The notes under the pieces were generated by a model. That model searched no databases, had not been told where the DNA came from, and saw only the letters and a list, made by a program, of their open reading frames with translations. Positions 21,050-32,273 of a stretch of DNA of 64,000 nt are shown piece after piece (position 1 is the first letter of the stretch; each line of letters starts with the position of its first letter). This stretch comes from Obelidium mucronatum (taxonomy: Eukaryota > Chytridiomycota > Chytridiomycetes > Chytridiales > Chytriomycetaceae): the NCBI GenBank assembly GCA_025765595.1, contig JAIVFH010000007.1:248001-312000 (forward strand). Reading direction: 5' to 3'. Both the position numbers and the translations under genes were made by a program.

Positions 21050-21798
21050 CTAAACGACAGTCTGAAAGTACCCCCGCCTCATGTATGCAACGCTAGTTCC
21101 CGTACTCTCTGCATCACTGCTGCTGTCATGATGTGAATCCAGCACTTTGGGGGATGTGACAGGGGATGGGAAGTTATGTTGCTGGGATTGCATTGCGGAG
21201 GAATCAGCATGACTCATTCCATTGTTTGATTGGATAGAGAGGATCCCTGTTGCCCAATGTGATAGTGGCAGCTGATAGCCTGGTACTTGAGGAGGAATCC
21301 GTTGGGTGCTGGTGGCATTTGATGTTTTTGCAGCAGCAGCAGTGCAGACAGATGACAGCTTCTCCTTGAGACCACAGTTCTCAGACTCTAGCAGTTTCAC
21401 ACGGCTCTCCAGCAGTGCAATCTTTTCTAAAAGTTCGGCATTGTTGCTACTACTGCTGCTGTTGTTGTTGATTCTGCTGGGAGGTGCCACTATTTGAGTT
21501 CAGCTGCGACAAAACAGCAACTTTGACTTCCAATTCTTTGATTTTCAAGTCTTTGCGTTCTCGCTTTAAGAAAACAAAACCAGAAACCAAATTAGGAACC
21601 AAACAAAAAAAAAATGATAAATTGTGTAATAGAACTCACGAAAGCCTTTTGAGCCAATCTGTTCTGTTCAGCCTTACGAGCTGCAGCTTCAGCAGAATCA
21701 CCCTGTTTCCGCTTTCTTCCCGTTACAGGCTTTGGCACGATGGACACTGCGACTGGGATCAGAGTAGGAGACATTGAGCACGAAGGAGTAGCTGGCAT
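21050..21798 (-). CDS. B12: bZIP protein without C-module, frame change after the zipper
   Basis: Start ATG 21798 (MPATPSCSM). Exon 1 ends at KAEQNRLAQKAF with a GTGAGT donor; the next exon opens RERKDLKIKELEVKVAVLSQ. Near 21480 the frame must change by one base to reach PPSRINNNSSSSSNNAELL and the coil LEKIALLESRVKLLESENC, continuing to RRGYFQTVV at 21050. The change falls in a CAG/AGC repeat, a place prone to indels. No helical module. Confidence 0.6.
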
Positions 21799-21855
21799 GT
21801 TGTTGGTTTGAGAGTAGTTTTTTTTTTAGATGAGAGGGAGGAGGGGAAAATTCAC

Positions 21856-21893
21856 TTACTAATGAAGGTCGCATTATGGCTCATCGTGACTCA
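21856..21893. promoter_or_regulatory. TTACTAA and TGACTCA upstream of B12
   Basis: TTACTAA (Yap response element, 21856-21862) and TGACTCA (AP-1/Gcn4 site, 21887-21893) lie 58 and 89 bases upstream of the B12 start. This mirrors the pairing upstream of B11. Confidence 0.45.
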
Positions 21894-22322
21894 CAATCGA
21901 CCTTTGAAAAAGTCACGTGATTCGACCAGAACATGAAAAAGAGTAGGCCACCGACGGGCGGCCATTGTAAAAAGTTGCGCGAATAGACCGCTGTTTTATG
22001 TTTAGCAATAGAATTGTAGTAGGCGATGTACACATCTTTATGCGATGTTGGAAAAGATGACACGGTTATAGGCGTTCTCAGCAAAGAGATACATACAACA
22101 CACGACGAAATCTCTCTTGTAATCTTCTTTATTTTTCACTTATTGAGGCTTTTTTTCTATTGTTTTCTTACTTTATAGCAGTCTACTTATTTACTACAGA
22201 AAATTTCAGTTTCGGATTCAATTTCGTGCCAATCCAAGCTCACCTTCAAAAAAAACAGTTTCCTAAATTGAAGTCTTGGACAAGTCTGCTTGAAAGGAAT
22301 TACCATTCTCCCTCCTCTCTTG
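21894..22322. other. Divergent promoter region between B12 and B13
   Basis: About 430 bases without a recognisable gene. It contains a CACGTG palindrome near 21913 (AGTCACGTGATTCG context) besides the Yap/AP-1 sites listed separately. It serves the divergent starts of B12 (minus) and B13 (plus). Confidence 0.4.
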
Positions 22323-23189
22323 ATGGACTCTTTACCCTCTTCGCCAACATTATCTACAACAACATGCCGAACATCTCCTGAACAAAACGGAAATGCCAGC
22401 AATAACAACGGCACCATCAACACTGACATGATTGAAAAACGAGCAGAAATGAACCGACTTGCCCAAAAAGCATTCCGCGCTCGAAAGAAGGAAAAGATGA
22501 AGGATCTTGAACGCCAAGTGACGGAATTGTCGAAATTATGCAACTTGAAAGTTGTCCAGCGAAGCAGCAGCAGCGCAACATTGAATGGAACGCGAAAGAC
22601 AATCACCACAACTTGCTTGGATTGCGGAATAGAGCAGGCGAAAGCTGATGCAGCGATTGAGCGTGTAAAAATGCTGGAAGAGTCTTTGGCGATATCTCAA
22701 CAGCAGATTATGCATTTGCAAGCACTGCTCAACCAACGACAGCCGCAAAATAGACATTCTGAAAATCCACAATCGAATTCATTCTCAACAATGATCCCGT
22801 CTTCTTCGTCTGCAAGTATTCTGGCACCTGAAACACATTCTCTGTTGGTTCCAGTAAATCAAAACCAGTTAAACAATTACGCACAAGCACAAGCGCCACC
22901 AGTTCCCGAACCTTCTAATCATGTCCATCAACAACAATTACATCAGTTCATGTTTCGATCGGCCCAAAGTCAATCACCGTTCATTACAACACCAACTCCG
23001 TCCCCGAATCAACCATCCAATCTTGTCACATCAGTCAATTTAGATTATCAGTATTTGTACAATTTCAGCAATCCTCTTTCGAACAATCAAAGTGCTCAGT
23101 TACCTTTGGCTGGTTACATTGTAGACTCTTTATATAGAACCCCTGCCAACGCAATAGAGCAGAGGGATGCAATCAACAAGATCGAATAA
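22323..23189 (+). CDS. B13: intronless bZIP protein without C-module
   Basis: Single frame from ATG 22323 (MDSLPSSPT) to 23189. Basic region KRAEMNRLAQKAFRARKKEK; zipper MKDLERQVTELSKLCNL; a CxxC (TTCLDCGIEQ) and a second coil (ERVKMLEESLAISQQQIMHL). The rest is Gln/Ser/Pro/Asn-rich with no helical module. It points away from B12. The CxxC after the first zipper is shared with B7-B9, B14, B16-B18 and B37. Confidence 0.8.
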   Translation: MDSLPSSPTLSTTTCRTSPEQNGNASNNNGTINTDMIEKRAEMNRLAQKAFRARKKEKMKDLERQVTELSKLCNLKVVQRSSSSATLNGTRKTITTTCLDCGIEQAKADAAIERVKMLEESLAISQQQIMHLQALLNQRQPQNRHSENPQSNSFSTMIPSSSSASILAPETHSLLVPVNQNQLNNYAQAQAPPVPEPSNHVHQQQLHQFMFRSAQSQSPFITTPTPSPNQPSNLVTSVNLDYQYLYNFSNPLSNNQSAQLPLAGYIVDSLYRTPANAIEQRDAINKIE

Positions 23190-23218
23190 ATAAAAATGCA
23201 GTAAATAACCAAAGTCCG

Positions 23219-23767
23219 ATGGATGCTTATGCTCGTTCGAGGTCCCTCGGTACAAAAAAAAAAAAACAAAAACCAAAAAACAGCGCTAAAATGACTAAAT
23301 CAACTCCGCTCCGCCGATCTAAGCGGCTTAAACACGGTTCCAGCTCTGTTCGAAGAGAATCCAGCCCGATTATCCCGAAGCTAGAGACGATATATGAACC
23401 TCGGTTGCATCTGCCGACGCTGACAAAACAAGAGCGCTTAGACACGTTTCCCCCGCCGCCTCAACATCATCATCACCACCAGACGCACTGCTATTACCAT
23501 CAGCCGTACTACTACTATCCTCATCATCAATACTATCATAACATGTACTCTCATCACTCGTTTCATGTTAATCCAGTTGATTCAATGAGTGAAACCCTAC
23601 TCCAGCAACACTCAGCACTCCGCTTACAAAACATACAACTGGGCACTGCCGTAATGCAAGCACAACGCAACGAACAACTTCTAAAAAACGAAATCTGGTG
23701 TTTGAAAGCCCGGAACGCTCGATTGTGGACGATTGTTGCTCTCAAGGAGTTGGAAGAAAGGCTGTGA
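23219..23767 (+). CDS. Coiled-coil protein lacking a basic region, next to B13
   Basis: Open frame from ATG 23219 (an alternative ATG at 23291 starts MTKSTPLRRSKRLKHG) to 23767. The N-terminus is Lys/Arg-rich, the middle His/Tyr/Pro-rich. The last 60 residues form a heptad-rich helix (ALRLQNIQLGTAVMQAQRNE then LLKNEIWCLKARNARLW). There is no N-x2-A-Q motif before the coil. It sits 30 bases after B13 on the same strand. It may be a bZIP-derived dimerisation protein or unrelated. Confidence 0.45.
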   Translation: MDAYARSRSLGTKKKKQKPKNSAKMTKSTPLRRSKRLKHGSSSVRRESSPIIPKLETIYEPRLHLPTLTKQERLDTFPPPPQHHHHHQTHCYYHQPYYYYPHHQYYHNMYSHHSFHVNPVDSMSETLLQQHSALRLQNIQLGTAVMQAQRNEQLLKNEIWCLKARNARLWTIVALKELEERL

Positions 23768-23993
23768 CGTTGAAGAATAAAAAACAACTAATACAAAACC
23801 GATACATACATCCTGCCGCGGCATTTAGTCCCGGAAAACTGCTATTTCCAGAAATTACGACGGCAAAAGTATTATTAATAAATTTTTTTTCTCTCTGACA
23901 GACAACGTGAAACAAATATTAATTGGAGGATATATAGAGAATCCAAGGACAGAACAAAAAAGAGGGAAAAAAAGAAAACAGCCAATTGAACAC

Positions 23994-24668
23994 TCATTGC
24001 CGATCGTCTTTGTATTCTTGATACTGTGTTTGCTGTGTTGAGTTTGTTGACTGGTTCATCGCCAGCGATGATGAGTCGTATTGAGGGGTGTTGGAAGGGT
24101 AGAAATTATTCGAAGCTTGATTTTGGTGGTGGTGCTGCAGTTGTTGTTGTTGTTGTTGTTGTTGCAGTTGCTGATCGCGGAGTTGTTGTTGCTGCTGCTG
24201 CCCTTGGTCAAGCTGCAAAGGTATCTGAGTCTGTGGCACAAAGTAGTTCTGCGGGTATTGGGGATAGTGCTGGTACTGCGGCTGCTGCGGCTGGAACACG
24301 ATCTGGCCGTGCGACAGCCCCGCGGAGTCCGGCGGAGTGCCGCCCTGGCTGGCGCGCCGCCCGGCCTCGAGCCGCGCGACTTTGTCCGCGAGCGCGCGGC
24401 ACTTTGCGCAGCCGCCGGAGCCGCTTGAGCCGCTGGCGCCGCTGGAATCCTTGAGGCTTTTGATCGCCTGCTGCTGCTGCGCACACAGCCCGAGCAGCTC
24501 CTTGACCTGCTCCTCGAGCATCGCAATCTTCTGCTGCTTGCGCTCGCGATGCGCCCGCTGCGCCAGCCGGTTGCGCAGCATGCGCTGGCTTTCCTTGTCG
24601 CGGTCATCGTCGCCCTTGGCTGCCTCGTCTTCGTACGGACTCTCCTTGTCTCGGGCGCTCCGTGGCAT
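23994..24668 (-). CDS. B14: intronless bZIP protein without C-module
   Basis: Start ATG 24668 (MPRSARDKES), chosen over upstream in-frame codons because the acidic/basic lead-in begins there. Basic region SQRMLRNRLAQRAHRERKQQ; zipper IAMLEEQVKELLGLCAQQQ; a CxxC (GGCAKCRALA) and coil ALADKVARLEAGR. The C-terminal half is a Gln-rich, poly-Q tail. The 5' half is strongly GC-rich compared with its neighbours. No helical module. An imperfect TTACGTGA lies about 116 bases upstream (24784). Confidence 0.8.
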   Translation of the reverse strand: MPRSARDKESPYEDEAAKGDDDRDKESQRMLRNRLAQRAHRERKQQKIAMLEEQVKELLGLCAQQQQAIKSLKDSSGASGSSGSGGCAKCRALADKVARLEAGRRASQGGTPPDSAGLSHGQIVFQPQQPQYQHYPQYPQNYFVPQTQIPLQLDQGQQQQQQLRDQQLQQQQQQQQLQHHHQNQASNNFYPSNTPQYDSSSLAMNQSTNSTQQTQYQEYKDDRQ

Positions 24669-24912
24669 TTCGATTCGGCGCTTGTGCGATGCGGGCGGGT
24701 GCGGGGTGATCCCTGGGCGATGGGACGGGGTGAAGCAGGCGTAAAATAAAAAAATACAAGCTGATGACTCTTCTTTCCCAATATTACGTGATGCGGCCAA
24801 ATTATGATGACACTTCTAAACTGAATTTTTCAGTGTCATTCAAAGTCGGCTTCGCGTTTCTTTTTATTTAAAGAGGTTTTTAAAAACAATTAAGCACCTC
24901 AATTTTGGTTTT

Positions 24913-26644
24913 TTAAAAGAGCGGCGGTTGGTTGAGGACGGCTTCTACTTGATCAAACATATCGTCCTATCCAACAACAACATATATGCCATTTAATACG
25001 AGGAAAAGAGTGGACCCGATAAAAACTCACCACATAGGCCTTATTTCCCTGCCTTCCCAACTCCATCGCTAAAGCCAACTGTTTCACAAAAAAAAAAACA
25101 CAGGAAAAATGAGAAATGACAGAAAGAAGATACGAAAAAAGAGGCATTGATTTACATACCCGATTTCGGTCTTCGTCACTTTCACAAGCCGCAAACACCT
25201 TGTTTTTAACGTCCGCCAGACTAAAGAATAACTTCACTCTTTCGACAGCGTCTCCAGCAGACATCATAGCCTGAAAAAGATCGAGAAGAAAGAGACTCCA
25301 ATGAAAAAAACGAAAAGAGCAAAAAAAAAAATACCACAAATAATTACCACAAATAATTTATGCATATCCTTTATCAAGTCCTGCCTCCTCGTCAGCGAGG
25401 GAATCAATTGAATCACTTGCTTGAAAGTATTAAGTTGCAGGTTTGTTGCCGTCACGTCAACATCAGGAAGAGCTGCGGGATCTACAAGCATATCACCCCA
25501 GTGAGAGTACATGTGATCCTTGGGTAGTTCAAGTTTAGTGATTGGAGGAAGAAGAACGAATCGTTGGACTCTTTTTTGTTTTACCACATGAATCTGATTC
25601 AATTTTTTTGCACGCTCGATAATCTCAATCGCTTTTAACCGATCCAGCATATCGCATTGATCTAATATCTTTGACTTGTGTTTCAAAATCCCGAATATCC
25701 TTCGTCGGATTTGGAAAGGATCCGTATACTTTGGATTGGTCCTGAATTAATTTTTTTTAGATACAACAGCCCAAAAAAAATTGGAAAGACACAAATTTGG
25801 GTGGAGGAGGGGGGAGATGGCAGCAGTTGTTGGATCAACCCAAAGGATTGACCACGTAAGAAACTTACCACAAAGTGATCAAAAAATAAGTCAATGCTTG
25901 CACATCCTGCCAAAGAGGGAAGAGCTTTCAATTCGGCTCTGAAGGATTCAATGGGTGGTAATCCGTAGAGATCCAAAGCAGACGCGGGCTTCATGATACT
26001 CGACGATGATAGATTCGTGGTTGTTGAAGGTGTGTTTGAAACTGGCGAGAGGCTTTGATGAGTCATCTGAGCCATCGAAACATTCCACATTGGGGAGACG
26101 GAGGCAGACATGGACCGCGTAGGTGCTTCAAGATAATGCATTGAGCTGTACACTGTTGTTTCTGCCGTTGCTGGAGCCAATGTCTCATTGATATTGTTGG
26201 CGGGCTGTGGGGCATGCCTCTGCGCAGCTTCCAGCTTCTGCTTCAATTCAGTGTTTTCAGCAACAAGCTTCGATATTGATTCTTCCATTTCCCGAATCTT
26301 TTTTTCTGTGTTTGCAGATTGTGCAGGCGGTGTTTGTTGCGCTGCCAGCAACTCTTCCACCTGCGTCTCAAGCTCCTAGATCTGGCATGTAAGCAGATCG
26401 AGATGGGAATAACGGCGGCGCTTTAAAACACACGCACACACATACCTTGATTCTGTTGTCCTTGCGTTCTCGCTATCGGATGTAGAATGTTTCAAGTGTT
26501 TTAGGATTCAACTTTGCTTTGTTGGGACACCCCTGCCTCTATGCCACTTACGAATGCCCGCTGGGCCAGTCGGTTGGCAATCCGATGCTTCTCGTTTGGA
26601 TCAACGGCATCGTCGTCGATTGAGGTAGCTTTTCGCTTGCCCAT
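24913..26644 (-). CDS. B15: bZIP protein with two modules; 27-base microexon in the basic region
   Basis: Start ATG 26644 (MGKRKATSI). Exon 1 (26552-26644) ends HRIANRLAQRAF. A 27-base exon (26446-26472) encodes RERKDNRIK. The next exon starts the zipper (ELETQVEELLAAQ) and coil (SISKLVAENTELKQKLEAAQ). Module A: YGLPPIESFRAELKALPSLA, ASIDLFFDHFV/intron, ILKHKSKILDQCDMLDRLKA, IEIIERAKKLNQIHV. Module B: TFKQVIQLIPSLTRRQDLIK, DMHKLFV/intron, NKVFAACESDEDRNR/intron, LALAMELGRQGNKAYV/intron, DDMFDQVEAVLNQPPLF. The splice into module A's second half leaves the frame one base off (about 25748). Confidence 0.75.
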
Positions 26645-26757
26645 TTGATTTTAGAGTATGAGTAATGTAACTTGCTCAATGAACGCAGAAAAAAAACTTG
26701 GAAAAAAAAAGTATTGGAAAGATTGGTACAATGGTGACAGGTGGAAGATCTTTGTAT

Positions 26758-28464
26758 TCATAAACTATTTACAATGCTCTTATACATATCGTCCTGTTTT
26801 TTTTTTGTCAGATGGCTTAAAACAGGGTATTCACTAACATATAGCACTTACAACCAACTTCTTATTCTGATCCCTTCCGATTTCCAACGCAACTTGCACC
26901 TTTACAAACAATTGCATTGTTAAGAGGTTTTAAGGGTTAAAAAAAGGAGGAGGGAAAACAAAAAAAAAACTGGGGCTGGTTGTGGTCAAGAAACCTTATT
27001 CTTGACTTCTATCGTTGCACAATGATCCAATATATCGCTCCTTGCCTTGATGTACTTGTAAATCATCGCAGCTCGTGTTTCGGGGTCTTCACACTGAGCT
27101 TGTTTCTCAAACAAGTCGCACAGTTGATCCACTAGTCTACATCCTTTCAGGGACGGAACCAGACCTATTGCGCGTTTCACCGATCTCGTGTACGCACGCC
27201 CTGCCGTTTCTGGTATTTCTTTGGGCATCGAGGGGGATATCCCCTCTGTGGCAACAGTCGGCGCAATAGCAACAGCAATAGCAGCACCAGCACCGCCGCC
27301 ATCACCACCACCACTACCACCACCGCAACCACCACCACCGCCACCAATCTTCCCGCAAATCGAATACATGTAATGCACATGATCCTTATTTTGATGTCTG
27401 AAGCGTTCAATCAAATCCAAAAGCACGAGTCGATCCTCCAAGCCACAAGCATCAATCAATTTTGATCGAAGTGTCAGCATCTTGACGGCACATTTTCGAA
27501 TCTCATCTTCATTCGTCAGTCTTGATTGGATCTGTTGAAAAGAAAATTAATTAAATAGGGGGAGAGAGAGAGAGAGAGTGAAAACAACGTTCACCACAAA
27601 CGTGTCAAATATTCCGTCAACATAGCTCGCCCCTTCAGGATGTCGTTCCAGCGACGCCAAACTCTTGAGACTGATTCTATAAAATTCAACCTGCGCCGGA
27701 CCAAAGATGGATTCGCTGTTGGGAGTTCTAAAAGGATCTTCCATCATCAATTCTTCCCATTCGTGCTTGGAATCTGGAAGCGTTACACCAAATTGTTTGA
27801 AAAGGTTGGAAATTTGTTCTGGGGCTGCTGGCGCTGGTGGTGGTTGAAGGAGTGGGTGGTGATGAATGGCTGAAGAAATTTGTCGAGTTGCTTCTGCCGC
27901 TGGTGACACAGACGGGCCGCCACCGGAACTACTTCCACTTCTGTGCACTCCAACTCCATACGTGACTGGGTTATTATATTTAGAAGTGTTCCACGGTAAG
28001 ACCATGTCTTGAAGGGTGATCAAGCTCGTTGAATACAAGGCGGAAAGCCGCAAGTTCTCGGATTGAAGGACAGTCACTTTAGCCGTTAATTCATCCACTT
28101 TGATTTTTTCGGCAAACAAGTTTGACAGGGAGCTAGAGGGTGGCCCGACGACGCAGGTGGTGTGTGGGCTGCTGAAGTGTAAGCGAGAAGCTGGGCTTTT
28201 AGCGATGCGACTTCGGCTTCTAGTTCTTTGATTCTGTTGTCTTTTCGCTCTCTCTGTGAATTTTGAACAGGGGGGGGGGGGGGGGGGGGGGGGTAATGTC
28301 AATCTGTGCAAAACTTGGCGAGTGGAAGACTACTTTGAAGCTCAAAAACATACAAAGGCACGTTGAGCCAATCGGTTCTGCAGAACTCGTTTTTCTTCCA
28401 CTGTCAAGTCTTTCGCTTCTTCATGCGGGTCCCGTCCAGATGCACCTCGTTTTTTTGGTCCCAT
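26758..28464 (-). CDS. B16: bZIP protein with two modules, one frame change
   Basis: Start ATG 28464 (MGPKKRGAS). Exon 1 ends EEKRVLQNRLAQRAF. The intron contains a G24 run (C on the coding strand). The next exon gives RERKDNRIKELEAEVASLKA and a CxxC (APCQTC); a one-base change near 28110 is then needed to continue FAEKIKVDELTAKVTVLQSE. Module A: SESIFGPAQVEFYRISLKSL, FDTFVV/intron, MLTLRSKLIDACGLEDRLVL, LIERFRHQNKDHV. A Gly/Ala run follows. Module B: VKRAIGLVPSLKGCRLVDQL, CDLFEKQAQC, YIKARSDILDHCATIEVKNK, VQVALEIGRDQNKKLV and a short last exon DDMYKSIVNSL (stop 26758). Confidence 0.7.
28270..28293. repeat. G24 homopolymer in the first B16 intron
   Basis: Twenty-four consecutive G on the plus strand. 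It lies between the exon ending QRAF and the exon starting RERK of B16. Confidence 0.8.
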
Positions 28465-28543
28465 TTGAAAGATTTTTTTATTGAGTGAGTTGCCAAGATG
28501 AGCTCAAATCTGGATTTTGGTCGTCACTACACGTCATCTGTTT

Positions 28544-28568
28544 CCCCCCCCCCCCCCCCCCCCCCCCC
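28544..28568. repeat. C25 homopolymer between B16 and B17
   Basis: Twenty-five consecutive C on the plus strand, followed by A9. It lies just downstream of the B17 stop and about 80 bases upstream of the B16 start. Confidence 0.8.
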
Positions 28569-28608
28569 AAAAAAAAACCAGTTTTAAGAGTCTCGTGTGA
28601 TTCCTCCT

Positions 28609-30401
28609 TCACTGTTGCTGCATGTCCTCCAGCAGTTTTCCCTATACTGAGTGTGAAAAACAATAAAATCGTGAGCATTTTTTTTCTTCTTTTTACCGTC
28701 AAACGTTTATGCACTGGATTTTCCCGAGATACTTCAATTGCCAACACAAGCTATTTTGTTTTTTTTTAAAAAAAAATACTCCAATCAGAAATCGGATACA
28801 ATAGTTCCCTCCCTCAATATCACCCACCGAATGCTTGTCGCGTTCATTTCGACACATGTCATGTAATTTCGTTTTCAATTCAATCATGTCAAAAAGCATT
28901 GATTCGCGTTTCATCAAATCAGTACACGCTGCTTGAGCCTACAACGAAAAAAAAAGCAAATCAATGCCATCATAAGGTGGGTGGAAGGATTCTTACCGAA
29001 TAGACAGAACACAAGCAGTTGACGAGGTTTTGTGCTTGTTCAGTTTGAAGGGATGGGATTTGCCTTGTGGCTTCTTTAAACCCTCGATGAGAAAACACAT
29101 CATCTACATATGATGACGACGACGATAATAATGGGCCTTGGGCCTCAAGTTTTTCATGTGACGATAATGGCAATGGCGAAAATAGCGAAGGAGATGATGA
29201 TTTTTCTTTCCGTTTTGCTTCGGATGCCTCCCTCGCTCTTGCAAACATAAAATCCTGGTTTTTTAATAGGTTAAGGCTAAAAATTCACAATATGATTTTT
29301 TCTCTATTTTTTTTTGTTACCAAATGTCTTCTATTTCCCTTCTTTTCTGTTTCGATAATCTCCAACGCTTTGAAGCGATCTATAACTGTACAAGAGTCCA
29401 GGATTTTGTAGCGAGCGTACAAAATCTTCATAACATGGCGCTTAATTTCCTGGTTATCTGTACAATCTGCTTGTTTCTTTTTTTTGTCCCCAATTCCGCT
29501 TATCAATTAATATTACGTAATCGGAAATAAAAAGAAAACCATGTAAACTCACCAGAAACGAGTTTAAATATATATCCACCCATTTACAATCTCTTAAAGA
29601 CACAAGTTGTTTCAATTCCGCTCGTGCTTTCTCTACAACCGGCGGTCCAAATAAAGCAGTTGCTGTGATTATTCGAGTTGCTTCCTTTGGAACTGGCAGG
29701 GTGTCAACATCAAGGGTGTGTGTATCAAGTTTAATAAATTCCGGTCGTATAATGGAAGCCTTGAAGTTGCTGTTGACGTTTGAGTTGCTTTGTTGACACG
29801 GTTGGATGAAGTCCACAGGAGACCGAGTCTGGTGGAAGGCAGTGGACGATGATGAAGTGCTAGATATGCTATCCCATCGAGCTTGCTGCTGCTGTCGATG
29901 CTGCCAAGTATTGTCGTTGGAACATGGCTCGAGTTTGGTGACAATTCCGTCGTCTGTGACCACTGAAAGTGGAGACATCTTTGCCGCAACACCGCATCTA
30001 CTTTGAAGGTACGATACACGCTGCTGAAGAACTCTGATTTGGTGTTCGCACTCGACTCGTTTGATGTGCATGTTTTGACAGTTTTGACAGTGATTTGCGG
30101 AACTTGATGCTGCTGCGGATGCTCCCATTGCTGGCGGTATAGCTGCTTTTGGTTGAAGGAGATGAGCCAATCTTTCTTCAAGTTCTTTAATTCGGTTCTC
30201 CTTCCGTTCACTGTTTGAAAATAGGCGGCACCAGTAAGTTGATTTGATCCATATGCTTCCTTTTCTTTTTTCTGATAATCCCCACCGATAAGCCCTTTGA
30301 GCCAGCCGGATCTGAACGGTTCTCTTGTTTTCGCTTAGCGGAGGCCGTCCCGATCTCGTTGGTTTCGGCGGATTGTTCATTGAAGTGAGATTCAGGTCCA
30401 T
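28609..30401 (-). CDS. B17: bZIP protein (Ile at the invariant Asn) with two modules
   Basis: Start ATG 30401 (MDLNLTSMNN). Exon 1 ends within ENKRTVQIRLAQRAYR; the intron splits that last Arg codon. Exon 2 gives ERKENRIKELEERLAHL, a CxxC (HCQNCQNM), coil CEHQIRVLQQRVSYLQS and module A (ALFGPPVVEKARAELKQLVS, DIYLNSFL/intron, ILYARYKILDSCTVIDRFKA, LEIIETEKKGN). Module B: GFKEATRQIPSLQTEQAQNL, CSVYS/intron, LKTKLHDMCRNERDKHS/intron, LVLAIEVSRENPVHKRL, LLEDMQQQ (stop 28609). Ile occupies the position of the bZIP Asn that contacts bases. Confidence 0.75.
29513..29520. promoter_or_regulatory. TTACGTAA palindrome in a B17 intron
   Basis: A perfect Yap-type palindrome inside the intron that follows the first half of module A. 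Its role is unknown. Confidence 0.3.
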
Positions 30402-30484
30402 TTTTAAATCTGTGTTTTTTTAAATTATATTTACGAGAAAACTTTCCACCACTTTCATACTATTAATATTTCTTAATTTATATT

Positions 30485-32211
30485 TCAGCAATCATGCAAT
30501 AAACACGAATTCTCAGTGGTTACACCATCAAATATACTCTCCTATTTTTAATTTCAGTTTCCTAGAACAAACAAGTTATCTTCACAACTCACCAGCAGTT
30601 TTCGATTCTCATTGCTTTGCAACCGAACCTTTTCCATCTCCAATATTAGTCGCGTTCGTTCTCCGAGATCGGGACATTGTCGTGCCAGTTTGTCCTTGAT
30701 GGCGACCAATTGAAGCAAGCGGTCCGCCTTCTCCTCCCGATCGTTGCATTGCAGTAGAACAGTACAGCGTCGCACACATTTCATCAATCAACTCATGGGC
30801 ATTCAAAAGACAGGGTAATGTTTTGGATCAATGCCTGTTTTAGCTGTTGCGCCATAGGTGCCATCACTACGTCGTTTGATGAAAGGCGAAGGCGTGCACC
30901 GAGAGGTGTAACAGTTGCACGTGCATACTCGTACATGTAATCCTTTCGTAAATATTTAGTGGTCTTCATGGCAATCAAGACTAAATTAAATACCACATGA
31001 ACACGATTCTGTTCTCTCGCCATTTCGATAATTTCAATCGCTTTCGGCTTGTCTTGAATGGAGCAAGAATCAAAGAGTTTGTATTTTGCGTTCAAGATTT
31101 TGACGCTTGAGTTTCGGATTGTTTCTTTTTCGTTGCATGTGGATTGCGACTGTGTTTTTTTTTTTTTTCGTGATGAGTTAAATGTGAAATTGAATGTAGA
31201 AAGGTTCCGACTTTGGCGGCGGAAAATCACCGCCTACTTTGATGCGCCTTCTGTAAAACAGAAAACTGCCTTCGGCAGTATAACATCATTACCACAAAAG
31301 TATCAAACATGACATCAACCCATTGACAATGCGTCAGACTAGAAAGAGCATGGAGAGCTTGTTTTGCCCATTTTACAATCGGAGGACCGCCAAACCTCTC
31401 AGCAGCGGTAGATCCGAGAAGATTCAATGAATCAGCATTTAAAGAACTATAATCAGTTACAATAGGACGAATGAGTTGCTGTTGCTGTTGTTGTTGTAAA
31501 ATGGGCGCATGGCCACCGGAAGGAGATAGAAGCGATGATGACGTCGAAGGAAATGCAGGTTGCAAAAACATTGTCGGCTGTTGTGGTTGACTGCTGCTGC
31601 CACTGGACACATTGGCATTGTAGACTGAAAACGGAACTGCCGGTGGTTGTTGTTGCGTGTTGTCAGGGACCATAAAAATTGTTGAAGGAGATGGCAGTTG
31701 GTTGCGGAATTCCGGCTGGATGCTGAAGTGGAATCTGAACCGGAGCGGCAGGAATCGCTACTTCTGCCGAAGCGCTGTTGTTGTTGTTGTTGTTGTTGTT
31801 TGTGTTCTTCTCCAGGGGACACTGTGACCCCTTTCTCAGCTGATCGCATTCTGCCTGCAGCGCAATGACCCGCTTCTCGAGCAGCCTCGTGTGTGCCATG
31901 TACTCGTTTGTCAGCTGCCGCTCGCGGTCGCAGTTTGCGCATGTTTGGACTTGCTGGGCTTGCTGGGCTTGCTGCGCCCCCCGCAGCTGGTCGACCAGCG
32001 CCTCGAGCTCCTGTCGTTGGTGTGGGATGGGGTGGGATGCGGCATCAGCGCGTGAGTCACCGATTAGTCATCGCATATTGACCTTGATGCGGTCCTCGCG
32101 CCGCTGCCGGAACGCGCGCTGCGCCAGGCGCACCTGGATCGCACGCCGCTCCTCGGGAGTGGCGGCGGCGTCCACATCGTCGCTATGTGCGGCTTTTCGC
32201 TTCGGCGGCAT
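30485..32211 (-). CDS. B18: bZIP protein (Val at the invariant Asn) with two modules, several frame changes
   Basis: Start ATG 32211 (MPPKRKAAHS). Exon 1 gives ERRAIQVRLAQRAFRQRRED ending RIK at an intron. Exon 2 gives ELEALVDQLRGAQQ, a CxxC (TCANCDRE) and coil TRLLEKRVIALQAECDQLR. Near 31668, in a T5 run, the frame must change to reach a Gln/Ser-rich region and module A (AERFGGPPIVKWAKQALHAL, MFDTFV/intron, ILNAKYKLFDSCSIQDKPKA, IEIIEMAREQNRVHV). Module B: MAQQLKQALIQNI, then frame changes near 30815 and 30760 around NAHELIDEMCATLY, then LVAIKDKLARQCPDLGERTR, EMEKVRLQSNENRKLL and ESIFDGV (stop 30485). Three changes suggest decay or poor consensus. Confidence 0.6.
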
Positions 32212-32273
32212 GAAGGGGCAAAATATTGAAATGAAAATAAAAGTTGTTTCCAAAAATATTGTGATTGAATGTT

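Noticed and set aside
24026..24781. Several long frames on both strands over B14
   Set aside because: Poly-Val, poly-Leu and Arg/Ser-rich shadows of the Gln-rich, GC-rich B14 gene.
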